This document shows, in pieces, positions 41,724 to 51,932 of a DNA stretch of 64,000 nucleotides (its first letter is position 1; the number at the start of each line of letters is the position of its first letter). Where the stretch lies: NCBI GenBank assembly GCA_963836695.1, contig CAWIKX010000013.1:62001-126000 (forward strand), read 5' to 3'. The translations under genes were made by a program, and so were the position numbers. Below the pieces are notes generated by a model that was not told the DNA's origin, made no database searches, and was given only the letters and a program-made list of their open reading frames with translations. Origin of the DNA: Roseiarcus sp963836695. Lineage in GTDB: Bacteria; Pseudomonadota; Alphaproteobacteria; Rhizobiales; Beijerinckiaceae.

Positions 41724-43235
41724 CTATTGGGTCAGGTGCCCGGGCGTTGCGGCCAAGTTGAATAGTTTGGCAAGATCGTCCCCGATGTTCGAGTCGTTCG
41801 CCTCGTCAATGAACAAGCCAGGGGTGGCGCAGGCCTGTAGGGCGGAGCTGATCTCGGGCTGGAACGGGGCAATGTGACCCACGTACCAGCTATTGGCGGG
41901 CACCTCCAGATAGTCGGTATAGAGGATCGCGATCTTGATGCCGCGATTCTTGATGGCCGTGCACCAATTGGTTCCCGGGGAGTTGCCATAAGGGGCCCCG
42001 CTGGGGTCGCCGGCGAGATCGTTGATTGTCTGCTCGAGGCGGCGAGCGCCGCTCTGCTCGTCCTCGACACCGTCGGTGACAATAAACAGCACTTCCTGCG
42101 GCGTATCGCCGGGCTGGTTTGTGCCGTTGCCTGGATCGGGGATGTAGCTCTTCGTGCTGAGCTTGCCGAGTGAATCGTCGTAGTTGGTGGCGACGTCGCC
42201 GCCCGGAGTGCTAGTGCTCGACGAGCAAGCAGAGTTGGCGCAATCGTTGTTATTCGAATACATTTCCATCACGCCGAAATTGGCCGAGGCGCTCGTCCAG
42301 CTCGAGGTATAGTTCGAGGTCAAGGCCATTAGCTGGCTGAGGCTGATCTGCCAGAGGCTATCCATCGAGTAGATTGCAAATCGATACTTCGGCGGGGTCG
42401 CGAACACCGTCGACTGCGCGCTCGTGGACGCAGTCTGGACCAGAGTGGAAACGCCACTGTTCAGCTCGTCCAGCCGCAGCGTGATGTTTTTCTTGCGGGC
42501 GAGGGCGTAGTTATCGATCTGCGCGCCGTGTCTGGACGCGCAATAGTAGGTACCCGTGCTTGTCGACGGCGGGGGAGAGCTCAAGGTAGGGGCCGTGCCG
42601 TCGGCACAAGGATTGCCAGCGCTGTCGGTATTGTTGGTGCTGGCCTGGTGGCAGGCGAAGGCGCAGCCTCCGTTGCCTGCGCCCTGCGCCTTGGTTTCGT
42701 TTGTGGTGAGGTTCTGCATTTGAGTGATGCCGGCGGCCGTCGCCGGCAGCGCCATCGACGGCGAATTGTCGAGAAGGACATAGAAGTCGATATTAGGGGG
42801 CGCCTCAGCGCTTGCCTTCGACATGCCGGAGAGCGCCAGCGTGGGCTTGCCGAGCACTTGAGCGAAGATGGTGTTGACCGATGTCGAGTAGTCGACTTCG
42901 ACGGTGCGCGTGAGCTGAGTAGCGTCGACCGTGACATTGACCGTCACTTGCGTCGCGCCAGGCGTTAGGCTCGTGATTCCGTCAGCCAGCCCTGTGAACA
43001 TGTTGACGGCCGCGTCATGGGCGACGCTCGTGCTTTCCTGCAGCATCGAGGGCGTCAGCGCTGCGAGCGCCGCGGCGTCGGCGGCGGCGTTCAGTTTCGT
43101 GTGAACTTGCGCAGTCCGGCCATAGTCAATCGCGGCCCCGCCGGTAAAGACAAGGACCGGCGCGACGAGCGCATACATCATGGCCACGTTGCCGCGACGG
43201 TTGCGCAACAGGTTATCAAAGCCGAAGGTTGACAC
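41724..43235 (-). CDS. TadG-like pilus-assembly protein with von Willebrand A domain
   Basis: A 503-residue membrane-anchored protein. The N-terminus RRGNVAMMYALVAPVLVFTG is the TadE/TadG-type transmembrane segment, followed by YGRTAQVHTKLNAAADAAAL. From about residue 150 a vWA-like domain begins with FYVLLDNSPSMALP (DNSPS as metal site) and ends VKIAILYTDYLEVP, with Cys-containing insertions (CAFACHQAST, CANSACSSST). TadG helps Flp pilus assembly in the periplasm; no other tad genes are visible here, so the protein may act alone. The 300-base gap to the next gene at 43535 shows nothing else. Confidence 0.85.
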   Translation of the reverse strand: MSTFGFDNLLRNRRGNVAMMYALVAPVLVFTGGAAIDYGRTAQVHTKLNAAADAAALAALTPSMLQESTSVAHDAAVNMFTGLADGITSLTPGATQVTVNVTVDATQLTRTVEVDYSTSVNTIFAQVLGKPTLALSGMSKASAEAPPNIDFYVLLDNSPSMALPATAAGITQMQNLTTNETKAQGAGNGGCAFACHQASTNNTDSAGNPCADGTAPTLSSPPPSTSTGTYYCASRHGAQIDNYALARKKNITLRLDELNSGVSTLVQTASTSAQSTVFATPPKYRFAIYSMDSLWQISLSQLMALTSNYTSSWTSASANFGVMEMYSNNNDCANSACSSSTSTPGGDVATNYDDSLGKLSTKSYIPDPGNGTNQPGDTPQEVLFIVTDGVEDEQSGARRLEQTINDLAGDPSGAPYGNSPGTNWCTAIKNRGIKIAILYTDYLEVPANSWYVGHIAPFQPEISSALQACATPGLFIDEANDSNIGDDLAKLFNLAATPGHLTQ

Positions 43236-43534
43236 CGGAAAGGCCCCACTTCTGTCGAAGTCGCGAGTGTGTGTGAGACACAGCGCATCGAGTGAATAGT
43301 GCGGGCATCAAACTACCAGCGAGTTTATGTGATATTAAGGGCCTCGGAACGATTTGCCGCAATGCTAAACTTTTTTCTCAATGCGCCCGCGGTTTACCGG
43401 GTCATTCATCGAGTAACGTTGACGAACCGGCCGCTACAGTGCAGCGAGTCGGCTCCGTGCGCCCGCCAATTGCGGCGAAAGCGAAATCGACCTATCCCGC
43501 GCCCTGAACTGAACAGGATTCACCCGGCCTGCTG

Positions 43535-44578
43535 ATGAAAGCTCCCCGTCGGTATTTTGACCCGCTGGCGATCGGAGCCCCGCGGCCGCTGCTTGATCTT
43601 CCCTCGCGGCTTGAGCGCATGATTCATTTCATACCGCCTCACAATGAAAAGGTTCGGGCGAAGGCGAGCGAGCTTATCGGTCAGGTCGACGTGGTGCTCG
43701 GCAATCTCGAGGACGCGATTCCAGTCGATGCGAAAGAGGCGGCCCGGAACGGGTTGATCGCGATGGCGAAGGCGACCGATTTCGGCTCGACGATCTTATG
43801 GGCGCGCGTCAACGCGCTCAATTCGCCTTGGTTCATCGACGACATGACCAGGCTCGTCGGCGAGATCGGCGACAAGCTTGACGTGATAATGGTCCCCAAG
43901 ATCGAAGGGGAATGGGACATTCATTTTCTTGACCAGTATCTGGCGCTGCTCGAGGCGCGCAACGGTCTCAAACGTCCCATTCTGGTGCACGCGATTTTGG
44001 AAACTGCCCAGGGTGTCAACAATGTCGCTGGCGTAGCCGCCGCTTCGCCCCGAATGCAGGGGATGAGCCTCGGCCCGGCGGACCTTGCCGCCTCTCGCGG
44101 GATGAAGACAACGCGGGTCGGCGGCGGCCATCCCGGCTATCGCGTGCTCGCCGACCCGGCCGAAGGCGCCGCCGGGCGGTTGAGCTTTCAACAGGACCCT
44201 TGGCATTACACCATCGCTCGCATGGTGGATGCTTGCGCAGCGAATGGCATCAAGCCGTTCTATGGGCCGTTTGGAGACTTCTCGGACCCGGCCGGCTGCG
44301 AGGCGCAATTCCGCAACGCCTTCCTGCTTGGCTGCGCTGGCGCTTGGACCCTTCATCCGAGTCAGATCCCGATCGCCAGAAAGGTGTTCTCGCCAGATCC
44401 GGCCGAAGTCGCTTTCGCGCGAAGGATTCTGGAGGTCATGCCGGACGGGTCGGGCGCAGCCATGGTCGATGGCAAAATGCAGGACGACGCGACGTGGAAG
44501 CAGGCGCGGGTCATCGTCGATCTCGCGCGACAGGTCGCGGCGAAGGATGCCGAGTATGCGGCGCTCTATCAGTTTTGA
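43535..44578 (+). CDS. HpcH/HpaI aldolase / CitE-like lyase family protein
   Basis: A 347-residue TIM-barrel lyase of the citrate lyase beta/malyl-CoA lyase group. Visible: VVLGNLEDAIPVDAKEAARNG (metal-binding Asp/Glu), ARVNALNSPWFIDDM (Arg), MVPKIEGEWDI, ILETAQGVNNVAGVA (Glu ligand), and the late LGCAGAWTLHPSQIPIA typical of CoA-thioester lyases. The cleavage of a malyl- or citramalyl-type CoA ester is plausible, but the substrate is not shown. It stands alone on the plus strand. Confidence 0.85.
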   Translation: MKAPRRYFDPLAIGAPRPLLDLPSRLERMIHFIPPHNEKVRAKASELIGQVDVVLGNLEDAIPVDAKEAARNGLIAMAKATDFGSTILWARVNALNSPWFIDDMTRLVGEIGDKLDVIMVPKIEGEWDIHFLDQYLALLEARNGLKRPILVHAILETAQGVNNVAGVAAASPRMQGMSLGPADLAASRGMKTTRVGGGHPGYRVLADPAEGAAGRLSFQQDPWHYTIARMVDACAANGIKPFYGPFGDFSDPAGCEAQFRNAFLLGCAGAWTLHPSQIPIARKVFSPDPAEVAFARRILEVMPDGSGAAMVDGKMQDDATWKQARVIVDLARQVAAKDAEYAALYQF

Positions 44579-44749
44579 CCGCTTCTGTGAGGCGGCTGCG
44601 CTTACGGCCCAAATATTGCTTTCTTGGAAGAGGGGCCACAGTTCCGAAAGCCAATTTGTGGGCAAGTTGGGAGATGGGTCGGACAAGCGGCTTCTGTTTC
44701 AGCGCAATGCGCTAAAAGGGATGACCGTGGGGAAGGGAGATCGGAGGCT

Positions 44750-45082
44750 ATGCAAAGTCGCGACGCGAAATTCGGGATCGGACAGGTGGTCAAACACCGG
44801 TTCTACCCATTCCGTGGGGTGATCTTCGATGTCGACCCGGTCTTCGCCAATACCGAGGAATGGTGGCGTTCAATACCCGCCGAGGTTCGTCCCTCGAAAG
44901 AGCAGCCCTTCTACCATCTGTACGCCGAGAACGAGGACAGCCAGTACGTCGCTTATGTCTCCGAGCAGAATCTGGTCTCGGACGAATCTGGTGAACCGGT
45001 TCGCCATCCGCAGGTCAGAGAGACCTTCGAACGGACGGAAGACGGGAAGTATTCCGCCCGGGGCCGATCCCGCCTAAGCTAG
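44750..45082 (+). CDS. hspQ: Heat shock protein HspQ
   Basis: A 110-residue cytoplasmic protein of the HspQ/YccV family: KFGIGQVVKHRFYPFRGVIF, DPVFANTEEWWRSIPAEVRP and QPFYHLYAENEDSQYVAYVS. In E. coli it binds hemimethylated DNA and adjusts Lon protease specificity. GGAGG lies 4 bases before the ATG at 44750, which fixes the start; a longer in-frame extension is non-coding. Confidence 0.93.
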   Translation: MQSRDAKFGIGQVVKHRFYPFRGVIFDVDPVFANTEEWWRSIPAEVRPSKEQPFYHLYAENEDSQYVAYVSEQNLVSDESGEPVRHPQVRETFERTEDGKYSARGRSRLS

Positions 45083-45194
45083 ACCCCTCGCCGAGGTCCT
45101 TGCCAATGCTTCCCGAAGACGCTCCTTTGTGGTTCGCGCCAGGCCTCCCGTCGTAGCCAGGCCTCCCGCCGTCGCGAGAGGCCTGAACGCCGGG

Positions 45195-45971
45195 TTACTT
45201 GGCCGGAGCGGCCGGAGCCGGAGCGGCGGGGGCCGGCGCTGGCGTTGCCGGGGCTGCGGGCGCGGCGACGCCCTGCTGCTGCTCAAGCATCTTGCGCTGC
45301 TCTTCCGCCTTCTTCTGGAGCTGCTGCTGCAACGCCTGGCGCTGCTGCTCGAGAACCTTAGGGTCCGTCGGCTTGCCGTCGAACGCCGTGCCCAGATCCT
45401 TCAAAGGGATGTTGAACGTCAGCTCCCGCCCGGACAAGTCGCCGCCAGGCACGCGCATGACGACGGCCATATTCTGCCCCTTTTTCAACGCTTCCAGCGT
45501 CTTAGCGCCGATGTCGATTTCCGCTGAGCAGGCGTTCTGAAAGCATATGTCGTAGCGGCCTTCAATCGGCTCGCCTTTGTCGATGATGACCCGGAAGCCG
45601 GGCTTCAGCAGCATGCCGATCGGCAGGATCAGAAAACGTAATTTGCGCCTCTCTTCCCCTGCGACATCGAACAGGTTGATGCTGATCATGGGCGGTTGAT
45701 CGGCCGAGGTGGAGAAGTCGCGCATCGTGGCGCAAGCCTCCTTGCCATTGGTAGGCTGTTTGGCGCAGAATTTAGCCCATTGCGGCTCAGGCGACACGAG
45801 ATCGACCTTCGAGGGGGGAGGGGGCTGCGGCTGGCCCTGCGGCGCTGGCGCGACCTGGCCCGGGGCGGCGGGATTTGCAGGCTTGGTCGGCGCCTGCGCA
45901 GACGCGCCGCCAACGAGCACGACACTCATTGCGAGGGCCGCTGCACTTGCGCGCATGACTTGAAATCTCAT
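45195..45971 (-). CDS. Invasion-associated locus B (IalB) family protein
   Basis: A 258-residue secreted protein. A signal peptide (MRFQVMRASAAALAMSVVLV) precedes a Pro/Ala/Gln-rich linker (to about residue 60), the IalB domain (KVDLVSPEPQWAKFCAKQ, RKLRFLILPIGMLLKPGFRV, RYDICFQNACSAEIDIG, with paired cysteines) and a Gln/Ala/Pro-rich tail with a coiled-coil part (QQRQALQQQLQKKAEEQRKM). IalB proteins are widespread envelope proteins of Rhizobiales; function poorly known. AAAGGA precedes the ATG at 45971. Confidence 0.88.
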   Translation of the reverse strand: MRFQVMRASAAALAMSVVLVGGASAQAPTKPANPAAPGQVAPAPQGQPQPPPPSKVDLVSPEPQWAKFCAKQPTNGKEACATMRDFSTSADQPPMISINLFDVAGEERRKLRFLILPIGMLLKPGFRVIIDKGEPIEGRYDICFQNACSAEIDIGAKTLEALKKGQNMAVVMRVPGGDLSGRELTFNIPLKDLGTAFDGKPTDPKVLEQQRQALQQQLQKKAEEQRKMLEQQQGVAAPAAPATPAPAPAAPAPAAPAK

Positions 45972-46265
45972 CAATCGTCCTTTCGAACCGTGAAGCTGAA
46001 TCGTGTTGCGCTTGCCCTGTGTCAGGACCACGCCAACCAGCGCCCGCACTTGGCGTCGGCGAGCCGCCGGGCGACCTCATGACGCAAGGCGGCGAGCGCC
46101 CTGCGGACTGGGCCCCTCTTTCCACATTCGACGGGACATTCCAATAGCAATTTCGTGCTTTCAGCCACGCGCCCGCGGCAAAAATAGCCTTCGATGCAAC
46201 GAGCCGGCCTGAACGGGCGCTATCAATTCGGAATTTGGCGAGCGTGGATGATAGAACGACGCGCC

Positions 46266-48078
46266 ATGACCGGCCGAACGATTCGCTCCTTCCTCGGCGC
46301 TGCCCTTGCGATCGCGTTTGCGGGGCCGCCCGCGATCGCAGACAGCGCCGGTCCAGCCGCGGGCGCCATCGCGATGCACGGCGAGCCGGCCTTGCCGCCC
46401 GACTTCGACCATTTGCCCTACGTGAATCCGGACGCGCCCCAAAGGCGGCGCGCTCAATCTCGCCTATCTCGGCGCCTTCGACAGTCTGAACCCTTACAAC
46501 GTCAAGGCGTTGTCGACGGCGCAGGGACTCATCGGCAACGTCTATCAGTCGCTGATGACGCGGTCTGCCGACGAGCCGTTCACGCTTTACGGCCTCATCG
46601 CCAAGAGCATCGAAACCAATGCCTGCGCGCGACAAAGTCGTCTTCCATCTCGATCCGGCGGCCAAATTCTCGGACGGGACGCCGATCACTTCGGCCGATG
46701 TCGTGTTCACGTTCAATCTGCTCAAAGCGAAGGGCGGCCGCAGCAGCGCGCCGCCTTTTCGCTCGTCAAAAGCATCGACGCGCCGGATGACCGGACGGTG
46801 GCTTATGACCTTTCCGGGGCCAACGACCGTGAGCTGCCGCTCACTCTCGCGATCATGCCGGTCTTGTCGCGCGCCCACACCGACGCCGAACATTTCGAGG
46901 ACCAGACGCTGCAAATTCCGCTTGGCTCGGGCCCCTATCGCGTCGCGGAGGTCAAACCGGGGCAGGGCTTGGTGCTGGAGCGCAACCCCAACTATTGGGC
47001 GAGGGATCTGCCGATCTCCCGCGGCCTCTACAATTTCAACCGGATTCGCATCGATTACTACCGTGACGCGACGGCGATGTTCGAAGCCTTCAAGGCCGGA
47101 CTCATCGACTATCGGATCGAGGATGAGCCAAACCGATGGCGTAACGAATACAATTTTTCCGCCGCCAGGGAGGGGCGCGTAATCAAGGCGGCCATATCGA
47201 GCGGCCTGCCCAAGGGTGTCTCCGGCTTCGCCTTCAACATCCGCCGCCCCGTCTTCGCCGACCGCCAGGTGCGCGAGGCGCTGACGTCGATGTTCGACTT
47301 CGAGTGGATCAACGCCAATCTATACGACGGCGCCTATGAGAGATCGGAGGGGTTCTTCGACGACAGCGAGCTCTCGTCGATCGGCCGGCCGGCGTCGGAG
47401 CGCGAGCGGGCGTTGCTGGCGCCCTACCCCCGGGCGGTGCGTGACGACGTGATGGAGGGCAAGTGGCGCGCGCCGGTCTCGGATGGTTCAGGCCGCGACC
47501 GCGCGATCGCTAAGAGTGCGCTCGAGGAGCTTGCCGCCGCCGGCTATTCGCTCCGCAACGGGCGCCTCGTCGACGCGCATGGCGCGGAACTCGGCTTCGA
47601 GATCTTGGTCAGGAACCGCGATGAGGAGCGCCTTGCGCTGGCCTACGCACGTAATCTCGCCCGGATCGGGGTCGCGGCGAATGTGCGGCTGGTGGACGAG
47701 GTGCAGTTTCAGCGCCGGCGCACGACCTTCGACTTCGACATGATGATCGGCTCTTGGATCGCTTCGCCCTCGCCAGGCAACGAGCAGCGCGGCCGGTGGA
47801 GTTCGGGGGCCGCCGACGCACAGGGCGCCTACAATATCTCTGGCGTCCGCTCGCCCGCGGTCGATTCGATGATCGCGGCGATCCTGGCGGCCAAGACGAA
47901 CGAGGATTTCGTGGCGGCGGTGCGGGCGCTCGATCGGCTACTGATCTCCGGCTTCTATATCGTGCCTTTGTATTATGCGCCGGAGCAATGGATCGCCTAT
48001 TCGGCCAAGCTGGGTCGGCCGGATAAGACTCCGCTGTTCGGCGTCGAGCTTTCCACCTGGTGGCGCCGCGATCCTTAG
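46266..48078 (+). pseudogene. YejA-like oligopeptide ABC binding protein, three frameshifts
   Basis: Together three frames give one protein of about 604 residues of the family 5 binding proteins, closest in pattern to YejA: signal peptide, HGEPALPPDFDHLPYVNPDAP, then GGALNLAYLGAFDSLNPYNVK, then RDKVVFHLDPAAKFSDGTPI, and a long intact remainder to WIAYSAKLGRPDKTP. The breaks are: one base too many in a C4 run (46437-46440), one extra near 46612-46630, one missing near 46735-46739. No stop codons occur in the homologous frames. Recent decay or sequencing error; the coding content is otherwise well kept. No permeases adjoin it. Confidence 0.8.
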
Positions 48079-48126
48079 ACTAGGGATCGGACCCAATCGT
48101 CGCGGGCTTAACTCTCAGGCTTCTCA

Positions 48127-48907
48127 ATGGACAGACTCCACAATCCTTTCAAGCAGGCGCTCAAGGCCGGTCGATTGCAGATCGGACTGTGGCACAGTCT
48201 GTCGAGTTCATCTTGTGGCCGAAATCCTCGCGGACGCCGGATTCGACTGGATTCTGCTCGACACCGAGCATGCGCCCAACGAATTGCCGATGGTGCTCGC
48301 CGAGCTTCAGGCGATGAACGGCGGAACGGCTCACGCCGTTGTGCGGCCAGCCTGGAACGACCCGGTGATCATCAAGCGCCTGCTCGACGTCGGCGCGCAG
48401 TCGCTTCTCATTCCTTACATTGAGACGGAGGAGGAGGCCCGCCGGGCGGTCATGTCGGTCCGCTATCCGCCGGAAGGCTTCCGCGGTTTCGCAGGGCAGG
48501 CGCGCGCGTCGCGCTATGGCCGGATCAAAGGATACCACGCCGCAGCCAATGCTCAGATCTGTCTTCTCTTGCAGGTCGAGACGAAACGGGGCCTCGAAAA
48601 CCTCGAACGAATCGCGAGCGTCGAGGGCGTTGACGGCGTGTTCATCGGGCCGGGCGACCTTTCCGCCGGCCTTGGCTATCTGGGCCAGCCCGCCCATCCC
48701 GATATCGTCAAGATCATCGACGACATGATTCCCCGCATCAAGAACGCCGGCTGCGCGCCGGGAATCCTGACCGGCGACGCCGAACTGGCTCAGCATTATA
48801 TCGACCTTGGCTGCCTGTTTGCGGCGGTGGGCTCCGACATTGGACTGCTGACGCGGGGCGCCGACCAACTCGCGGCGAAATTCAAGAGCCAGAATTCCGG
48901 GCGGTGA
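48127..48907 (+). pseudogene. HpcH/HpaI-type class II aldolase, frameshift near N-terminus
   Basis: About 259 residues if repaired. The start MDRLHNPFKQALKAGRLQIG runs into an extra T near 48209-48213; the next frame continues LVAEILADAGFDWILLDTEH, ETKRGLENLERIASVEGVDG and GPGDLSAGLGYLG, all typical of HpaI (4-hydroxy-2-oxo-heptanedioate aldolase) including metal ligands in the ETKRGLEN and PGDLS region. These enzymes split hydroxy-oxo-acids to pyruvate plus an aldehyde. In the context of lig genes it could replace the missing final aldolase, but that is speculation. Confidence 0.82.
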
Positions 48908-49046
48908 CCGGCGATGGGTCTGACCAATCGGGGCCGATCCTGGCTTTTGGCGACGTCCGCTGCTAAAATCTCAAGCTCGCTCTTCCTCGATATCGGACCC
49001 GCGCATGTCCTGGGTTCGATCCGAGGTCCACTCAGGGGAGAGCATC

Positions 49047-49385
49047 ATGCGCGCGCTTGTTCTTTCGTTTGTCGCTTTAATGTCCATGAGCTTTTCAGGC
49101 TACGCCCAGGACCAGTCGCTGCGCGGCGTCTACGCGCCCCCTGGGGCGACTCCTTCGCCCGCCGCGAAGGCGGGTAAGTCGACTTACACCGCCCCTGACT
49201 ATGCGCCGGTCGGCGGCTATCCGCGCGTTACGATCTCCGGCGAGGCGGCCCGGGGGGCGGCGCTCCCGAGCAGCGTCAGCCCCGCCCCGATCTCGGATCG
49301 GCCCGGATATGGGACCGCGATCGTCAACGGCCGTCGCTCCATTGTTGACCTCAGCAACAATCGCATCGTCCAGGTCCAGGACTAA
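49047..49385 (+). CDS. Small secreted protein, unknown function
   Basis: 112 residues from ATG 49047, preceded by GGGGAGAG. A signal peptide (MRALVLSFVALMSMSFSGYA) is followed by a low-complexity mature part (APPGATPSPAAKAGKSTYTA) and a conserved-looking end (YGTAIVNGRRSIVDLSNNRI). I do not recognise a family; likely periplasmic. Confidence 0.65.
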   Translation: MRALVLSFVALMSMSFSGYAQDQSLRGVYAPPGATPSPAAKAGKSTYTAPDYAPVGGYPRVTISGEAARGAALPSSVSPAPISDRPGYGTAIVNGRRSIVDLSNNRIVQVQD

Positions 49386-49578
49386 AGCGGGCACGCGCCC
49401 GTCTACAAGCTCGGCCCTCGCGCAAAAGCTGCGGCGAAAGCCGACCATCATTAATTTTCTGTCAACTCCGCTCAGCGATGATTGACCATCCGTCAGCGCG
49501 TCGCGCGCCGTCGGAGTAACACGAGTCGGCCAGCGCTCCAGCAGCGCCAGAGGGTCGATCGCCTCGAAGGAGGTCGCA

Positions 49579-50150
49579 ATGAAGAACATCTCTCGCCGGG
49601 AGCTTCTAACCATCGCCGCCGCCGGAGGCGCCGTTGCTCTTGCGACGCCAGCGAAGGCGGAGGCGTTAGAGCAGTTTTCCCCGACGAGGTCATCAATGAC
49701 GGCCAGCGGTTTTTCGGCACCATCTCGCGTGGATTGGCCGATGGAGTTCAGGAAGCGGGCCGCCGTTGGGGCCTCCCTAACGCATATATCCTTGGTCAAG
49801 AGGCGTCCGGCGCATTCGTTGGCGGCCTTAGATTTGGCGAAGGCAAGATGTACACCCGCAACGCCGGCAACCAGCCGATCTATTGGCAAGGCCCATCGAT
49901 CGGCTTTGACGCAGGCGCGGACGGCGACCGAACGATGATGCTCGTCTACAATCTGCCGGACACTAGGGCCATTTTTGACCGGTTCGGCGGATTGGACGGA
50001 TCGGCCTATTTTATCGGAGGCCTGGGCTTCACCGCGGTCGGCGCCAAGGGCGTCGTCGTGGTCCCCATCCGCACCGGATTGGGCTGGCGGCTCGGCGTCA
50101 ACCTCAACTATCTCAAGTTCACCCAGCGGGCGACCTGGAATCCGTTCTGA
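49579..50150 (+). pseudogene. eipA: EipA (DUF1134) envelope protein, frameshift after signal peptide
   Basis: About 190 residues if repaired. The leader MKNISRRELLTIAAAGGAVA leads into EALEQF; then a C run at 49679-49682 appears one base short, and the neighbouring frame continues with the DUF1134 domain (PDEVINDGQRFFGTISRGLA, GLRFGEGKMYTRNAGNQPIY, PIRTGLGWRLGVNLNYLKF) to the end. EipA is a periplasmic envelope-integrity protein, important in Brucella. A gene of that kind is seldom lost, which favours a sequencing error here. Confidence 0.82.
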
Positions 50151-50227
50151 TAGCCTGCCGCCTACACATGGCTTAAGCCTTGCGATGACGACGCGCTCGC
50201 CCGTCGTCATCGAGGAGGCCGCGCGCC

Positions 50228-51257
50228 ATGATCATCGACTGCCACGGGCACTACACGACCGCCCCCAAGGCGCTCGAGGATTGGCGCAACCGGCAGATCG
50301 CGGGCATCAAGGACCCCGCCCAAGCCCCCAAGGTCGCGGATCTCAAGATCAGCGACGACGAACTTCGCGAGTCGATCGAGACGAATCAGCTGCGGCTGAT
50401 GAAGGAGCGTGGCTGCGATCTGACGATTTTCAGCCCGCGCGCGAGCTTCATGGCCCATCACATCGGCGACTTCGCGGTGAGCTCGACCTGGGCCTCGATC
50501 TGCAACGAGCTTTGCTTTCGCGTCTCGAAGCTCTTTCCCGACAATTTCATCGGCGCGGCGATGCTGCCGCAAAGTCCCGGCGTCGATCCCAAGACTTGCA
50601 TTCCGGAACTCGAAAAGTGCGTCCGGGATTATGGTTTCGTCGCCATCAATCTCAATCCCGATCCGTCGGGCGGCCACTGGACGAGCCCGCCGCTCACCGA
50701 TCGGCACTGGTATCCGATCTACGAGAAGATGGCGGAGTGGGACATCCCGGCGATGGTGCATGTCTCGACGAGCTGCAACGCCTGCTTCCACACGACCGGC
50801 GCCCATTACATCAACGCCGACACGACGGCGGTCATGCAGTTCATTCAAGGCGACCTGTTCAAGGATTTCCCGACCCTGCGCTTCATCGTTCCGCACGGCG
50901 GCGGCGCCGCGCCCTATCACTGGGGCCGATATCGCGGCCTTGCGCAGGAATTGAAGAAGCCGCTGCTCACCGAGCAGCTCTTGAAGAATGTCTTCTTCGA
51001 CACCTGCGTCTATCACCAGCCCGGCGTCGATCTCCTGACCAAGGTGATCCCCGTCGACAACATCCTGTTCGCCAGCGAGATGATCGGCGCGGTGAGAGGG
51101 ATCGACCCCGAGACCGGCCACTACTTACGACGACACCAAGCGCTACATCGAGGCGACCGCGAACCTCAGCCCGGAGGACCGCCATAAGGTCTACGAAGGC
51201 AACGCCCGCCGGGTCTATCCGCGCCTCGACAAGGCGCTGAAGGCCCGAGGCCGATAG
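50228..51257 (+). pseudogene. ligJ: LigJ, 4-oxalomesaconate hydratase, frameshift near C-terminus
   Basis: A 342-residue amidohydrolase-superfamily hydratase if repaired. The N-terminal metal site is MIIDCHGHYTTAPKALEDWR; IFSPRASFMAHHIGDF, MVHVSTSCNACFHTTG and RFIVPHGGGAAPYHWGR follow. One extra T at 51125-51126 after ETGHY breaks the frame; the next frame gives DDTKRYIEATANLSPEDRHK to the stop at 51257. LigJ hydrates 4-oxalomesaconate to 4-carboxy-4-hydroxy-2-oxoadipate in the protocatechuate 4,5-cleavage pathway. It is cut off from ligABC by an IS, recQ debris and several unrelated genes. Confidence 0.86.
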
Positions 51258-51309
51258 GGGTCCGACCGCAGCCGAAAAGGGCCGACCGGGTACAACCGGA
51301 GAGCGAGTT

Positions 51310-51470
51310 TCGGCGAAAGAAAAAGCAAAAAAACGAAAGGAAATGAAAGAAAAATTCCTTTCATTTCCTTTCAATAATTTTTCCGAATCGGGGCTTTTCA
51401 AAGGGTTACGAGCGAAAAAAATAAAAAAATTCGGCGCGCCTCTCAACTCGCGTTCGAGGTTGCGCCCGAC
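51310..51470 (-). repeat. Dispersed head-hairpin element, copy 3
   Basis: On the minus strand: ACGCGAGTTGAGAGGCGCGC, an A/T-rich stretch, the head GTAACCCTTTGAAAAG (51409-51394), CCCGATTCGGAAAAAT, then a perfect 15-bp stem GAAAGGAAATGAAAG/CTTTCATTTCCTTTC (51335-51349 and 51358-51372) with an 8-nt loop. It follows the ligJ remnant. Confidence 0.75.
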
Positions 51471-51629
51471 CGGCTCACGCTCGCTTTTCTCATTGTAGCT
51501 CTCTCCTAAACCAACCTCGGAGTGGCGGTCGGATTCCATCAAGCAAAACGTATACCATGACATTCGGCTTTGCACAAGAAATTGCTTTGACACAGTTGCG
51601 CTGCGCGGCTCCGTTCGCCTTGCGTAAGG

Positions 51630-51890
51630 TGTGGTCGCTTGGAGAGCGCGCCGGGCGATGCGGAACGCTGAGCTTCTCGCTCGTGCTCAAGGCACTGCGC
51701 GGCGCGATTGCGACGGCGCAGAAGCAGGCCGCCTATGTCATTTTCCCCGATCGGACGCTGATCGAAATCGCAAGCGCCGGCCAAGCAGCCTTGACGAACT
51801 GGCCGGCGTTCATGGCGTCGGCGCGGTCAAGCTGCAAAAATACGGGCCAGCCTTTCTGCCGTGATCCGGGAGCCTCGCGGCGCCTGAACC
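51630..51890 (+). pseudogene. recQ: recQ 3'-end remnant (HRDC domain only)
   Basis: Pieces in different frames spell the C-terminal HRDC domain of RecQ helicase: ELLAR, LKALRGAIATAQKQAAYVIF, PDRTLIEIA, then PSSLDELAGVHGVGAVKLQK and YGPAFL with VIREPRGA. At least four small indels lie within 250 bases and the helicase part is missing, so this is true decay. The IS1182-family element begins 43 bases downstream, and repeat copy 3 lies upstream; a rearrangement probably removed the 5' part. Confidence 0.7.
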
Positions 51891-51932
51891 GCCCTGGGTT
51901 CAAAGCCTAGTCAGCCTGACCAGAGTTCGACG

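Noticed and set aside
43535..44578. Serine-cycle malyl-CoA lyase (mclA) as marker of a methylotroph
   Set aside because: It belongs to the same superfamily but the N-terminal pattern differs from the mclA type I know, and no other serine-cycle genes are present.
46266..48078. Programmed ribosomal frameshifting to explain the split frames
   Set aside because: Three shifts of both signs at unrelated places, no slippery site with downstream structure in common; indels are the simpler explanation.
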